The notes under the pieces: generated by a model
Seen by the model: the letters and a program-made list of their open reading frames with translations, nothing else
What the model was told of the DNA's origin: nothing
Databases searched by the model: none
Shown: one piece after another, positions 44,397-52,652 of the stretch
How the letters are laid out: every line of letters starts with the position of its first letter
Numbering within the stretch: position 1 is the stretch's first letter
Program-made: the position numbers and the translations under genes
DNA from: Bacillota bacterium
GTDB lineage: Bacteria; Bacillota; Bacilli; Paenibacillales; Paenibacillaceae
Direction: 5' to 3'
DNA: 64,000 nt
NCBI GenBank assembly: GCA_023391635.1
Contig: JAEWAQ010000012.1
Coordinates: 62,001 to 126,000, forward strand

Positions 44397-45533
44397 ATGC
44401 TCAACGTGAATCAGGTTAAGATTCAAAATCGCAAAAGGGTGTTTAAAGCGATTCTTTCTCATCCTTCCACGACAAGGCTGGAAATATCGCGCAGGGTGAA
44501 GTTGAGCATTGCCACCGTCTCTTCGATCGTCGAGGAATTCATGAATGCCGGCATTATCCTGGAGGAAAAAGACAATTCGAGCACGATAGGCCGCAAACCT
44601 AAAATGTTGGTCTTTCAACCGAATGCTCTAAAAATGATTTGTGTCGACTTGACATCGAAGCAATTTTCCTTTGCCATTAAGAACATGGCCTTGATCTCGG
44701 AGAAGTCCGGCTCCTATTCCTACATGAGCGAAAAATCTTATGAGCAAAATTTGCTTCAATTTTGCAAGCAAATCCAGCATGTCATCGAGACGGAATACCA
44801 AGGACAGTGCCTGATTGGCATTGGCATTTCCGTTCCGGGTCCTTATCATCAGCAGAAGGATCGCGTCACGAACAAGCTGATTCCCGAGATCGGCGACATC
44901 AATATCCAGCGCTTCTTCTCGGAGCAATTTTCGCTGCCGATCCAGATCGATCATGACGTCAAATATGCAGCCAAAGCGGAAGTGCAGCATATCGATCATT
45001 ACGAGTCGAAGTCGGTATTCTTCCTGTACCTCGGAGAAGGCGTCGGCGGCGCGATTTCAATCAATGACGATATATATGGCGGCGCGCAGGCGTTCGCGGG
45101 GGAAATCGGGCAAACGATCGTGGGCGGCGGCCGCAATCTGGAGCAATTGGTATCCTGGAAGCGCCTGATCGACGCCGCGCGAAGCCGCAGCGCTCCCGCG
45201 GAGCCGAGTCCTGAATGGATGCTGGCCCGTTGGGCAGAGCAGGATGCTTGGCTGCTGAAGGAAATCGATGAGGTTGCCTCGCATCTTAGCGTCGCCATCA
45301 CCAATATCGTCTGGTTGTTGAATCCGCATGTCATTATTATCGGCGGCGCGTACCCTATCTTCGGCCCCCTCTTTATCGATAAAATCAAAGAAAAAATGAC
45401 AGATCGGTTTCCGGAATTGTTCGACGAATTGCAAATCGTCCTTTCACATTATGAAGAGAACAGCGCCATGGTAGGGGCCGCAAGCGTGGTGCGCGAGGAG
45501 TGGCTCGATCGTATCTCGTTCGGAAACGCGTAG
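44397..45533 (+). CDS. ROK-family transcriptional regulator
   Basis: Protein of 378 residues: an N-terminal winged helix (residues 5-70, RVFKAILSHPSTTRLEISRR, KLSIATVSSIVEEF) and a C-terminal ROK kinase-like domain (GIGISVPGP, LGEGVGGAISINDDIYGG). The zinc-binding Cys cluster usual in ROK proteins is absent, and AGEIGQTIV replaces the His-containing metal motif, so sugar phosphorylation is unlikely. Start ATG 44397 follows GCGAGGTC; the longer frame overlapping the SIS gene is rejected. It is the likely repressor of the kinase-SIS genes. Confidence 0.87.
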   Translation: MLNVNQVKIQNRKRVFKAILSHPSTTRLEISRRVKLSIATVSSIVEEFMNAGIILEEKDNSSTIGRKPKMLVFQPNALKMICVDLTSKQFSFAIKNMALISEKSGSYSYMSEKSYEQNLLQFCKQIQHVIETEYQGQCLIGIGISVPGPYHQQKDRVTNKLIPEIGDINIQRFFSEQFSLPIQIDHDVKYAAKAEVQHIDHYESKSVFFLYLGEGVGGAISINDDIYGGAQAFAGEIGQTIVGGGRNLEQLVSWKRLIDAARSRSAPAEPSPEWMLARWAEQDAWLLKEIDEVASHLSVAITNIVWLLNPHVIIIGGAYPIFGPLFIDKIKEKMTDRFPELFDELQIVLSHYEENSAMVGAASVVREEWLDRISFGNA

Positions 45534-45691
45534 CAGCAGCGATGTCTGGGGATCGGCACGCGCCGAAGTCCGTCCGTCCACCGAAATTAAATTGCACGAT
45601 CCGTAGATCGTAAGGTAAACTCACTTCAAGTACCGTCCTGACATAGTCCCGCATGGCATAGACTTTACGAGGGTTAATAGGGGGGGAGACG

Positions 45692-46576
45692 GTGAGCGGA
45701 TTTCTCGAATACGCGGATACCTTAAACTATGTGAGCGTCAAGAAGGGGCAACTGCCGTTCTATTGCATGTTTAATCTGATTAAAGAAGACATCCCGCTGC
45801 ATCATCACGACTACCTGGAGCTATCATTCGTGGTAGGCGGCTATGGATCGGAAACGCTCAACGGAGTGACCCATGCCTTGAAGCCCGGATCGATCAGTTT
45901 CCTGCTGCCCCATCATATCCATGAAATCCATAGCGATCCGAATACCTCGCTCCAGCTGTTTTGCTGCATGTTCGATATCAGCCTGATTTTCGAATCGACG
46001 ACAGATGCCGAGCTCGGACGGATTCTGCTTCAGACCGGTAATCAGCTTCCCTCCTACAACGATCTGAATGAGAGTGAAGCCCAGGAGATGAACTTGCTCT
46101 GCAAAGCAATATTCAACGAGTATCAAAGCTCCGGTATTGGCAAGTTCAGTGTCATTCGCTCCAAGGTCATTGAAGCGCTCGTTATTTATGCCCGCTCACA
46201 TTCGGCTGCGATTCGCGCCAGTTCGGACGACCTGAATGCCAATACGAAGAAATCGGATTGGGAGATTGTTCAGTTTGTGCACACCCATTACTTGAACGAG
46301 CTCACACAAGACGAATTGTGCAAAAAATTTGGCGTCAGCCCCGCCTATATCAGCCGCTTGTTTCGGAAGCTCTTGAACATCCATTTCCAGGATTATATTC
46401 ATACGCTGAAAGTCAGGCGCGCCTCGTCGCTGTTGTTGACGACAGATATGTCCGTACTGGACATCTCCGTCAACTCCGGGTTCGAATCCTTCCGCACGTT
46501 CTCCCGCGTATTCAAGAAACATACGGGAATGTCGCCGCGGGTATACAGGCAATCGTCGAGCCGGCCAAGGTCGTAA
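45692..46576 (+). CDS. AraC-family transcriptional regulator
   Basis: Regulator of 294 residues with an N-terminal cupin (PLHHHDYLELSFVVGGYGSET, LKPGSISFLLPHHIHEI) and a C-terminal double helix-turn-helix (ELCKKFGVSPAYISRLFRKL ... NSGFESFRTFSRVFKKHTGMSP). The start is a GTG after GGGGGGAG. It is separated from the ROK gene by 158 bases with no evident signal. Target unknown; the neighbouring sugar genes are the obvious candidates. Confidence 0.88.
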   Translation: MSGFLEYADTLNYVSVKKGQLPFYCMFNLIKEDIPLHHHDYLELSFVVGGYGSETLNGVTHALKPGSISFLLPHHIHEIHSDPNTSLQLFCCMFDISLIFESTTDAELGRILLQTGNQLPSYNDLNESEAQEMNLLCKAIFNEYQSSGIGKFSVIRSKVIEALVIYARSHSAAIRASSDDLNANTKKSDWEIVQFVHTHYLNELTQDELCKKFGVSPAYISRLFRKLLNIHFQDYIHTLKVRRASSLLLTTDMSVLDISVNSGFESFRTFSRVFKKHTGMSPRVYRQSSSRPRS

Positions 46577-46593
46577 TGCCGAACTGAGCCACT

Positions 46594-47259
46594 TTAGTAA
46601 GCATTCATAATGACGGCGTCGGACACGGACAGCGGCGGCTCTGTGGACTCGCGGATGTCCTCGATCGTATATCCGGCAGAAACTTCAACCAGCAGCAGGC
46701 CTTGCGGCGAAATGTCGATCACCGCCCGATCGGTAATGATTCGGTGCACCACTTGTTTGCCGGTCAGGGGCAGGCTGCAGGCATTCAGTATTTTGGGTCG
46801 TCCCGCTTTGTTGACATGATCCATGATGACGACAACCCGCTTCGCTCCGTGCACCAGATCCATCGCTCCGCCCATGCCTTTGACCATCTTCCCGGGAATG
46901 GTCCAATTGGCCAGGTCACCGGATTGCGATACTTCCATGCCGCCGAGAATGGCCAGGTCGATATGGCCGCCCCGGATCATGGCGAAAGAATCCGCGCTGT
47001 TGAAATAAGCGGCTCCTGCTATGGCGGTGACGGTTTCTTTGCCGGCATTGATCAAGTCCGGATCTACCTGATCAGGAGCCGGATAAGGGCCAATGCCGAG
47101 CAAACCGTTCTCCGACTGCAGCACAACTTTCTTGTCCGGTGCGATAAAGTTGGCCACCAGTGTAGGGATACCGATACCCAGATTCACATAGTAACCATCC
47201 ATGATTTCCTTCTCCGCGCGAATAGCGATTCGTTCGCGAACGGACACCTGTTCATTCAT
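46594..47259 (-). CDS. scoB: 3-oxoacid CoA-transferase subunit B
   Basis: Subunit of 221 residues with the catalytic Glu50 in LQSENGLLGIGP, the residue forming the acyl-CoA intermediate. It moves CoA between succinyl-CoA (or acetyl-CoA) and acetoacetate or another 3-oxoacid. It lies 13 bases after subunit A. The distinction between acetoacetate- and oxoadipate-type enzymes is not clear, but the adjacent thiolase and hydroxyacyl-CoA dehydrogenase favour acetoacetate. Confidence 0.9.
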   Translation of the reverse strand: MNEQVSVRERIAIRAEKEIMDGYYVNLGIGIPTLVANFIAPDKKVVLQSENGLLGIGPYPAPDQVDPDLINAGKETVTAIAGAAYFNSADSFAMIRGGHIDLAILGGMEVSQSGDLANWTIPGKMVKGMGGAMDLVHGAKRVVVIMDHVNKAGRPKILNACSLPLTGKQVVHRIITDRAVIDISPQGLLLVEVSAGYTIEDIRESTEPPLSVSDAVIMNAY

Positions 47260-47272
47260 CGATATACCCCCT

Positions 47273-47968
47273 TCATACCAATTGGCGCGTGGTAAGCCGT
47301 TCGATGCGTTTGATTTGCTTGCCTACGATGATTTGCTGTACATAGATGCCCGGCGTATGAATCGTCTCCGGGTCCAACTCGCCGGCCTCGACCAACTGCT
47401 CCACCTCGGCAATGGTCGTGCGGCCGGCTGTTGCCATCAACGGGTTGAAGTTGCGTGCCGTCTTGTTGTATACGAGATTTCCCATCCGATCTGCGCGGAC
47501 TGCGCGAATGAGGCTGAAATCGGCGGTTAAGGCCTGCTCAAGGATGTAGGAATTGCCGCCGAACGTGCGGGTTTCCCGCCCTTCGGCAAGCGGGGTTCCG
47601 ACGCCTGCAGGCGTATAGAAGGCCGGAATTCCGGCGCCTCCGGCCCGGATTCGTTCCGCCAATGTACCTTGCGGAATCAGCTCGACCTCGATTTCGCCTT
47701 GCAGCACCTGGCGTTCGAATTCCTTGTTCTCTCCGACATACGAGGCAATGATTTTGGAAATCTGTTTGTTCCGGAGCAGCAGTCCAAGTCCCCAGTCATC
47801 TACGCCGCAGTTGTTGGAGATGACGGTCAGATTACGGGTGCCCCTTTCGGCCAGCGCGAGCAGCAAATTTTCCGGAATGCCGACCAATCCGAATCCACCG
47901 ACCATGAGCGTGGCGCCGTCCGGAATGACTTGCACCGCTTCTTGAAATGAACCGAGTATCTGTTTCAT
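47273..47968 (-). CDS. scoA: 3-oxoacid CoA-transferase subunit A
   Basis: Subunit of 231 residues with the CoA-binding glycine-rich VGGFGLVGIPENLL near the N-terminus and GGAGIPAFYTPAGVGT. Pairs with the following subunit B. It lies 22 bases after the thiolase gene. Confidence 0.9.
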   Translation of the reverse strand: MKQILGSFQEAVQVIPDGATLMVGGFGLVGIPENLLLALAERGTRNLTVISNNCGVDDWGLGLLLRNKQISKIIASYVGENKEFERQVLQGEIEVELIPQGTLAERIRAGGAGIPAFYTPAGVGTPLAEGRETRTFGGNSYILEQALTADFSLIRAVRADRMGNLVYNKTARNFNPLMATAGRTTIAEVEQLVEAGELDPETIHTPGIYVQQIIVGKQIKRIERLTTRQLV

Positions 47969-47990
47969 GGCAATCGTCTCCTGTCATAAT

Positions 47991-49184
47991 CTATGAAGCT
48001 CGTTCGATGATCGTGGCAATTCCCTGACCGCCTCCGATGCACAACGAAGACAGCCCGTAGCGCGAGCCGGGACGACGGCGCATCTCATGAAGCAATGTTA
48101 CGAGCACGCGCGCCCCGCTGGCTCCGATCGGATGCCCCAAGGCGATAGCGCCGCCGTTGACATTGATGATGTCCGGGTCGAAGTCAAAGTGCCGCGAGTA
48201 AGCCAAAGCTTGAGCGGAGAAGGCTTCGTTGATTTCAAGCAGATGGATGTCGGCCATGGACAGTCCGGCCTTCGCAAGAGCAAGCTGAGATGCCGGAATC
48301 GGACCCAGACCCATCAACGCAGGTTCCACGCCCGCGCAAGCATGAGAGCGAATAACAGCCAGCGGTTGCAGGCCAAGCGCTGCGGCTTTGCGTTCCGACA
48401 TGATCAGTAGCGCTGCGGCGCCGTCGTTGATACCGGAGGAATTGCCGGCTGTCACGATGCCGTCGGGCTTGAAGGCGGGGCGCAGTTTGGCAAGCGCCTC
48501 TAGCGTTGCATCCCGGCGCGGGTACTCGTCTTCACTCGCGTACGAAGGCGCTCCCGTCTTGTGCGAAATTTCCACGGAGACGATCTCATCGTTGAACCGC
48601 CCGGCAGAGATGGCCGCGCACGCCTTCATCTGGCTGTCCAACGCGAATCGATCAAGCTCGTCTCTGGAGAAGCTGTACGCCTCGCCAATATTCTCTGCCG
48701 TAATTCCCATATGGCTGTCTTGAATGGCGCACCAGAGTCCGTCCCGGATCATCGAATCGGTAACGGTTTGATGACCCATTCGATAACCGACGCGGGCGTT
48801 CTGCAGCAGATAGGGCGCCATGCTCATATTCTCCATTCCACCAGCGACAACAATTTCGCTGTCTCCTGCAGCGATGGCTTGGCAGGCAAGACCGACTGAC
48901 CTCATGCCCGACCCGCATACCTGGTTAATCGTCATCGCAGCGCAGCGGACGGGCAGTCCGGCGGCGAGTGCTGCCTGCCTGGCGGGATTCTGACCCAGGC
49001 CGGCCTGCAGTACCTGGCCCATGATGACTTCATCGACCTGCCCGGGATCAATTCCCGCGCGCCGGACAACTTCGGCAATGACGATGGCGCCGAGCCGGGT
49101 CGCGGGCGTCTCCTTGAACATGCCGCCGAATTTGCCGATCGGCGTGCGAACCGCACTCACAATGACTGCGTTAGGCTGACTCAT
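47991..49184 (-). CDS. Acetyl-CoA C-acetyltransferase (thiolase)
   Basis: Thiolase of 397 residues. The nucleophile Cys90 is in NQVCGSGMRSVG; GHPIGASGARV and CIGGGQG carry the catalytic His and second Cys. It cleaves acetoacetyl-CoA to two acetyl-CoA or works in reverse. Its start overlaps the stop of the hydroxyacyl-CoA dehydrogenase gene as ATGA. Confidence 0.93.
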   Translation of the reverse strand: MSQPNAVIVSAVRTPIGKFGGMFKETPATRLGAIVIAEVVRRAGIDPGQVDEVIMGQVLQAGLGQNPARQAALAAGLPVRCAAMTINQVCGSGMRSVGLACQAIAAGDSEIVVAGGMENMSMAPYLLQNARVGYRMGHQTVTDSMIRDGLWCAIQDSHMGITAENIGEAYSFSRDELDRFALDSQMKACAAISAGRFNDEIVSVEISHKTGAPSYASEDEYPRRDATLEALAKLRPAFKPDGIVTAGNSSGINDGAAALLIMSERKAAALGLQPLAVIRSHACAGVEPALMGLGPIPASQLALAKAGLSMADIHLLEINEAFSAQALAYSRHFDFDPDIINVNGGAIALGHPIGASGARVLVTLLHEMRRRPGSRYGLSSLCIGGGQGIATIIERAS

Positions 49185-50071
49185 TCCGGCTCCCCTCTCC
49201 GTTTGGCCTCATTTTTCAACTTCAGCAGCTGTTCCAATTGAACCTGGAATTCATCGACAATGCCGTTAGGGTCCGCATATCGGTAATACCCTTGACCGCT
49301 CTTGACGCCAAGCTGACCGGACTCCGTCTTCGCAACCAGCGATTCCGGCGCATCGGAAGCAGCGTCAAGCGTGGGAAACAGGTGTCCCGTAACCTTGCGC
49401 CAAATATCCAGGCCGCCCAGGTCGGCGATCTCGAAAGGCCCCTTGAATGCCCAGCGCATCCCAAGGCCTTCCGTGACGGCTGTATCGATCTGATGAATAT
49501 CGGCAACGCCGCTGTCCAGCAGGAAGCAGGCTTCCCGCATGAGGGCCGCCTGCAGCCGGTTCGCGATGAAGCCAGGGATGTCGCGTCCCAGCACGACCGG
49601 CGTTCTGCCGCAATCGCGCAAGAGTCGGGTAACCCTGTCGATTATCGTAGACGAAGTGGAAGGCAGTCCGACAATTTCGACCAAAGGAATCAACTGCGGC
49701 GGATTAAAAAAATGAGCAATGATCATCCTGTCCCGGAAAGGTTGATTGTCCGCCAATGTTTCAAGTGCAAAGGTGGAAGTGTTGGAAGCGACGATCGCGT
49801 CTTTCCGCATACCTGCCGCCAATTGACGGTAAACATCGCGTTTGACAAGCAGATCCTCGGGAACGGCTTCAACGATCAGATCCGCATCCGCAATCGCTTT
49901 CAATATTTCGCTCCCTGCTTGAATGCCGAGCGGACGCAACTTTTCTTGAATGGCGGGCAATAGCGCCTCGTTCGGTTCGTACAAAGCAACGTTGCAACCC
50001 TGTTCGGCGAACAGGCGAGCAAGGCCGCCCCCCATCGTACCGGCGCCCAGTACCGCAATGTCCTTGATCAT
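49181..50071 (-). CDS. 3-hydroxyacyl-CoA (3-hydroxybutyryl-CoA) dehydrogenase
   Basis: NAD-dependent enzyme of 296 residues: Rossmann loop VLGAGTMGGGLA, EAVPEDLLVKRD, and the catalytic-His region MIIAHFFNPPQLIPLVE. It oxidises 3-hydroxyacyl-CoA to 3-oxoacyl-CoA. ATG 50071 follows GGGAGGGG; the frame upstream to 50137 is not needed. First gene of a four-gene minus-strand unit; no enoyl-CoA hydratase is present. Confidence 0.9.
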   Translation of the reverse strand: MIKDIAVLGAGTMGGGLARLFAEQGCNVALYEPNEALLPAIQEKLRPLGIQAGSEILKAIADADLIVEAVPEDLLVKRDVYRQLAAGMRKDAIVASNTSTFALETLADNQPFRDRMIIAHFFNPPQLIPLVEIVGLPSTSSTIIDRVTRLLRDCGRTPVVLGRDIPGFIANRLQAALMREACFLLDSGVADIHQIDTAVTEGLGMRWAFKGPFEIADLGGLDIWRKVTGHLFPTLDAASDAPESLVAKTESGQLGVKSGQGYYRYADPNGIVDEFQVQLEQLLKLKNEAKRRGEPE

Positions 50072-50114
50072 TCGAAAAGATCCCCTCCCGGGCATCATCT
50101 TATTGTTGTTAAGG

Positions 50115-50171
50115 TGCAATATATGTTCATTGTACAAATCATTATTCTATAGGTAAAATACATATATTGCA
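50115..50171. promoter_or_regulatory. Dyad in the LysR/dehydrogenase divergent promoter region
   Basis: An 11-base perfect inverted repeat (TGCAATATATG at 50115-50125, CATATATTGCA at 50161-50171) with centres 46 bases apart, in the AT-rich 143-base gap between the divergent genes. LysR regulators typically bind such dyads and control the divergent operon. Binding is inferred. Confidence 0.55.
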
Positions 50172-50214
50172 TATAAATTATTCATTTTATCTATATATCG
50201 AGGAGAGGGAAGCG

Positions 50215-51102
50215 ATGGACTTGCGTCAATTAAGCTACTTCCTGGAGGTGGCGAACCATGGCAGCTTCTCGAAGGCTAGCGAAGCGATCCATCTCTCCCA
50301 GCCTACGCTCAGCAAGATGGTTAAAAATTTGGAGGATGAGCTGGGCGTGGTGTTGTTCAACCGTTCGACGCGAAAGGTGGAACTGACGGATGCGGGGAAA
50401 GTGGTGCAGACGCATGCGCAATCCGTGCTGCACGCCGCGCAGCACCTGTTGTTGGCAGTGGCGGATTTGACGGAGATGAAGTCGGGGCAGTTCAGACTGG
50501 GGCTTCCGCCGGTCATCGGCTCCAGTTTCTTTCCCAGGATCATCTCCGACTTCCATCGGCTCTACCCGGACATCGGCATTCAACTGGTCGAGGAAGGGGG
50601 CAAGAGAGTGGAACAACTGCTGCTGCAAGGCGAGATCGACCTGGGCGTTGTGGTGCTGCCCGTGGACGCGGAGTCGTTCGAGATCGTGCCGATTGTGGAG
50701 AAGCGCCTGCACCTGGTTTTGCCCCGAGCACACCGATTGTCGGCACGGCCACGCGTGCGGTTAGCCGATCTCAGGGACGATCCGTTCATCTTGTTCCGGC
50801 AGGAATTCAATCTGCACGACCGCGTGAAGGAGGCCTGCATCCGTGAAGGATTCGAGCCGAAGGTTGCCCATGAGAGCACGCAGTGGGACTATATGTACGA
50901 ACTGGTGCGCACAGGCCAAGGGGTAGCGCTGCTGCCCGAAACGGTCTGCGCCAAGTTTGCTGCGGACAAGGTCTGCGCCGTCCGCCAGATCGAGCCCGAG
51001 ATCCATTGGGATCTAGGGATTATTTGGAAAAGAGGTGGCTATGTCTCCCATGCGGCGAAAGGCTGGATTGCATTCGTACAGAAAGTGTTCGGAACGGCAT
51101 AA
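50215..51102 (+). CDS. LysR-family transcriptional regulator
   Basis: Regulator of 295 residues with an N-terminal winged helix (LRQLSYFLEVANHGSFSKASEAIHLSQ, split by the family pattern) and a two-lobed effector domain (GLPPVIGSSFFPRII, LLPETV). ATG 50215 follows GAGGAGAGGG. Divergent from the 3-hydroxyacyl-CoA operon, which it probably controls. Confidence 0.92.
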   Translation: MDLRQLSYFLEVANHGSFSKASEAIHLSQPTLSKMVKNLEDELGVVLFNRSTRKVELTDAGKVVQTHAQSVLHAAQHLLLAVADLTEMKSGQFRLGLPPVIGSSFFPRIISDFHRLYPDIGIQLVEEGGKRVEQLLLQGEIDLGVVVLPVDAESFEIVPIVEKRLHLVLPRAHRLSARPRVRLADLRDDPFILFRQEFNLHDRVKEACIREGFEPKVAHESTQWDYMYELVRTGQGVALLPETVCAKFAADKVCAVRQIEPEIHWDLGIIWKRGGYVSHAAKGWIAFVQKVFGTA

Positions 51103-51139
51103 CCGTGAAATGGCTATGTTTTGCGACAAGGCTAACCTT

Positions 51140-51168
51140 TTGATCGAATCCCCGCAAAATGCCATAAT
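51140..51168 (+). promoter_or_regulatory. Candidate promoter of the MFS transporter gene
   Basis: TTGATC (51140-51145), 17-base spacer, CATAAT (51163-51168), 35 bases before the start codon. Confidence 0.5.
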
Positions 51169-51203
51169 GGAGAATACATCACAAGCGCCGGGAGTCGTGA
51201 CCT

Positions 51204-52499
51204 TTGGATAAACGATACAGCCGTTACAGATGGGTTGTGCTGGGAGCCACCCTGTTCACTTATTTTCTTATTGTCATCCAAAGAACGGCGCCGGGACTCA
51301 TTACGGATCAATTGATGCACGACTTCGGCGTGACGGCATCCGTGGTCGGCGTCATGGCCAGCGTGCAGTTTCTCGCCTATGCCGGCCTGCAGATTCCGAT
51401 GGGCTTGCTGTCCGATCGATACGGTCCGAATTCGTTCCTGATCGCCGGTACGCTGCTGAACGGGCTGGGCACTGTGATCTACAGCCTCGCCGCGCACGAA
51501 TCCGTGCTCTTTGCCGCCCGATTGCTGATGGGGATCGGAGATGCGGCCATATGGGTCAATCTGGTGCTGATCTTAAGCCAATGGTTCCATGCGAAGGCGT
51601 TCATCCGGTTGATCGGGCTGGCCGGGGTGAGCGGAAGCTTGGGCTTTCTGGCGGCAACGGCGCCTTATTCCGGATGGATCTCCCTGGCGGGATGGCGCGC
51701 GCCGTTCCTCACCACAGGCCTGTCGCTATGCGTCATCGGCGTGCTTCTGTATTATGTGTTGGTGAAACGAATCGGGCAGATGGCAATGGACGGGCAGCCG
51801 TTCACTGGCGGCTCTCATGTCCAAAAAGTGCGCAAGCGCGAAAATCCGGGAACTGTGCTGCTGCGCATCCTGTCGAACCGGCAAAGCTGGGCGACGTTCC
51901 TGTGCCACTTCGGGCTGGTCGGCACGTATATCGGCTTCATCGGTTCATGGGCGGTTCCTTACGGCATGGAGATATACGGCTTGACGCGCTCGGGGGCCAG
52001 CGGCATCGTCATGGTCGGCTTGATCGGAGCGCTCGTCGGCGCGCCGACCTCCACCTTGCTCGCAAGCCGTCTCGGTTCGATCAAAAGACTGTTCGCGGCG
52101 ATTCATCTGACTGCCTTCGTCAGCTGGGGGGCGATCTTCCTGTTCGGCGGGAAGCCGACGTTTGCCGTGCTGGTCATTCTCTTCCTGCTCATCGGGTTCG
52201 GGAATGGCGCGAGCGCCTTGACGTTCGCGGTCGTGCGCGATTCGTTCCCGATCCGGGAAGTCGGCATCGCGTCGGGCTTCGCGAATACCGGCGGGTTCAT
52301 CAGCGCGATCCTGCTGCCGAGCCTATTCGGCCAAGTGCTGGACCATTACGGGACCACGGCGGTGAACGTCGGGTATCATTACGGTTTTATCATTCCGGTC
52401 GTGTTCACGTTGCTTGGAGTGGTCGGTTCGTTCCTTCTGAAATCGACCGTGGCCGAGCAGGGCGGCGATATCGAAGCTGAACATACACAGCATCCCTGA
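51204..52499 (+). CDS. MFS transporter
   Basis: Membrane protein of 431 residues with 12 predicted helices; the family loop motif GLLSDRYGP follows helix 2 (about residues 71-79). The start is TTG 51204 after GGGAG; there is no upstream ATG. Substrate unknown. The location next to the LysR and acyl-CoA genes suggests uptake of an organic acid or ketone-type compound, which is inference only. A terminator follows. Confidence 0.85.
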   Translation: MDKRYSRYRWVVLGATLFTYFLIVIQRTAPGLITDQLMHDFGVTASVVGVMASVQFLAYAGLQIPMGLLSDRYGPNSFLIAGTLLNGLGTVIYSLAAHESVLFAARLLMGIGDAAIWVNLVLILSQWFHAKAFIRLIGLAGVSGSLGFLAATAPYSGWISLAGWRAPFLTTGLSLCVIGVLLYYVLVKRIGQMAMDGQPFTGGSHVQKVRKRENPGTVLLRILSNRQSWATFLCHFGLVGTYIGFIGSWAVPYGMEIYGLTRSGASGIVMVGLIGALVGAPTSTLLASRLGSIKRLFAAIHLTAFVSWGAIFLFGGKPTFAVLVILFLLIGFGNGASALTFAVVRDSFPIREVGIASGFANTGGFISAILLPSLFGQVLDHYGTTAVNVGYHYGFIIPVVFTLLGVVGSFLLKSTVAEQGGDIEAEHTQHP

Positions 52500-52515
52500 C
52501 GATAGACCGTCTCTC

Positions 52516-52560
52516 ACACTCGCTCCCAGGCACTTGGTGCCTGGGGATCGGGTGTTTTTT
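52516..52560 (+). terminator. Intrinsic terminator after the MFS gene
   Basis: Perfect 9-bp stem CCCAGGCAC/GTGCCTGGG (52525-52545, 3-base loop) with outer pairing and a following run of T's. Confidence 0.85.
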
Positions 52561-52652
52561 TGGTTTATTTTGGCGAAATAATAGGTTACTATTGTAAGGA
52601 GAAATGCAAGATTAATGGTGATTGTGTCGAAATAGATCGACAGGAGCGTAAC

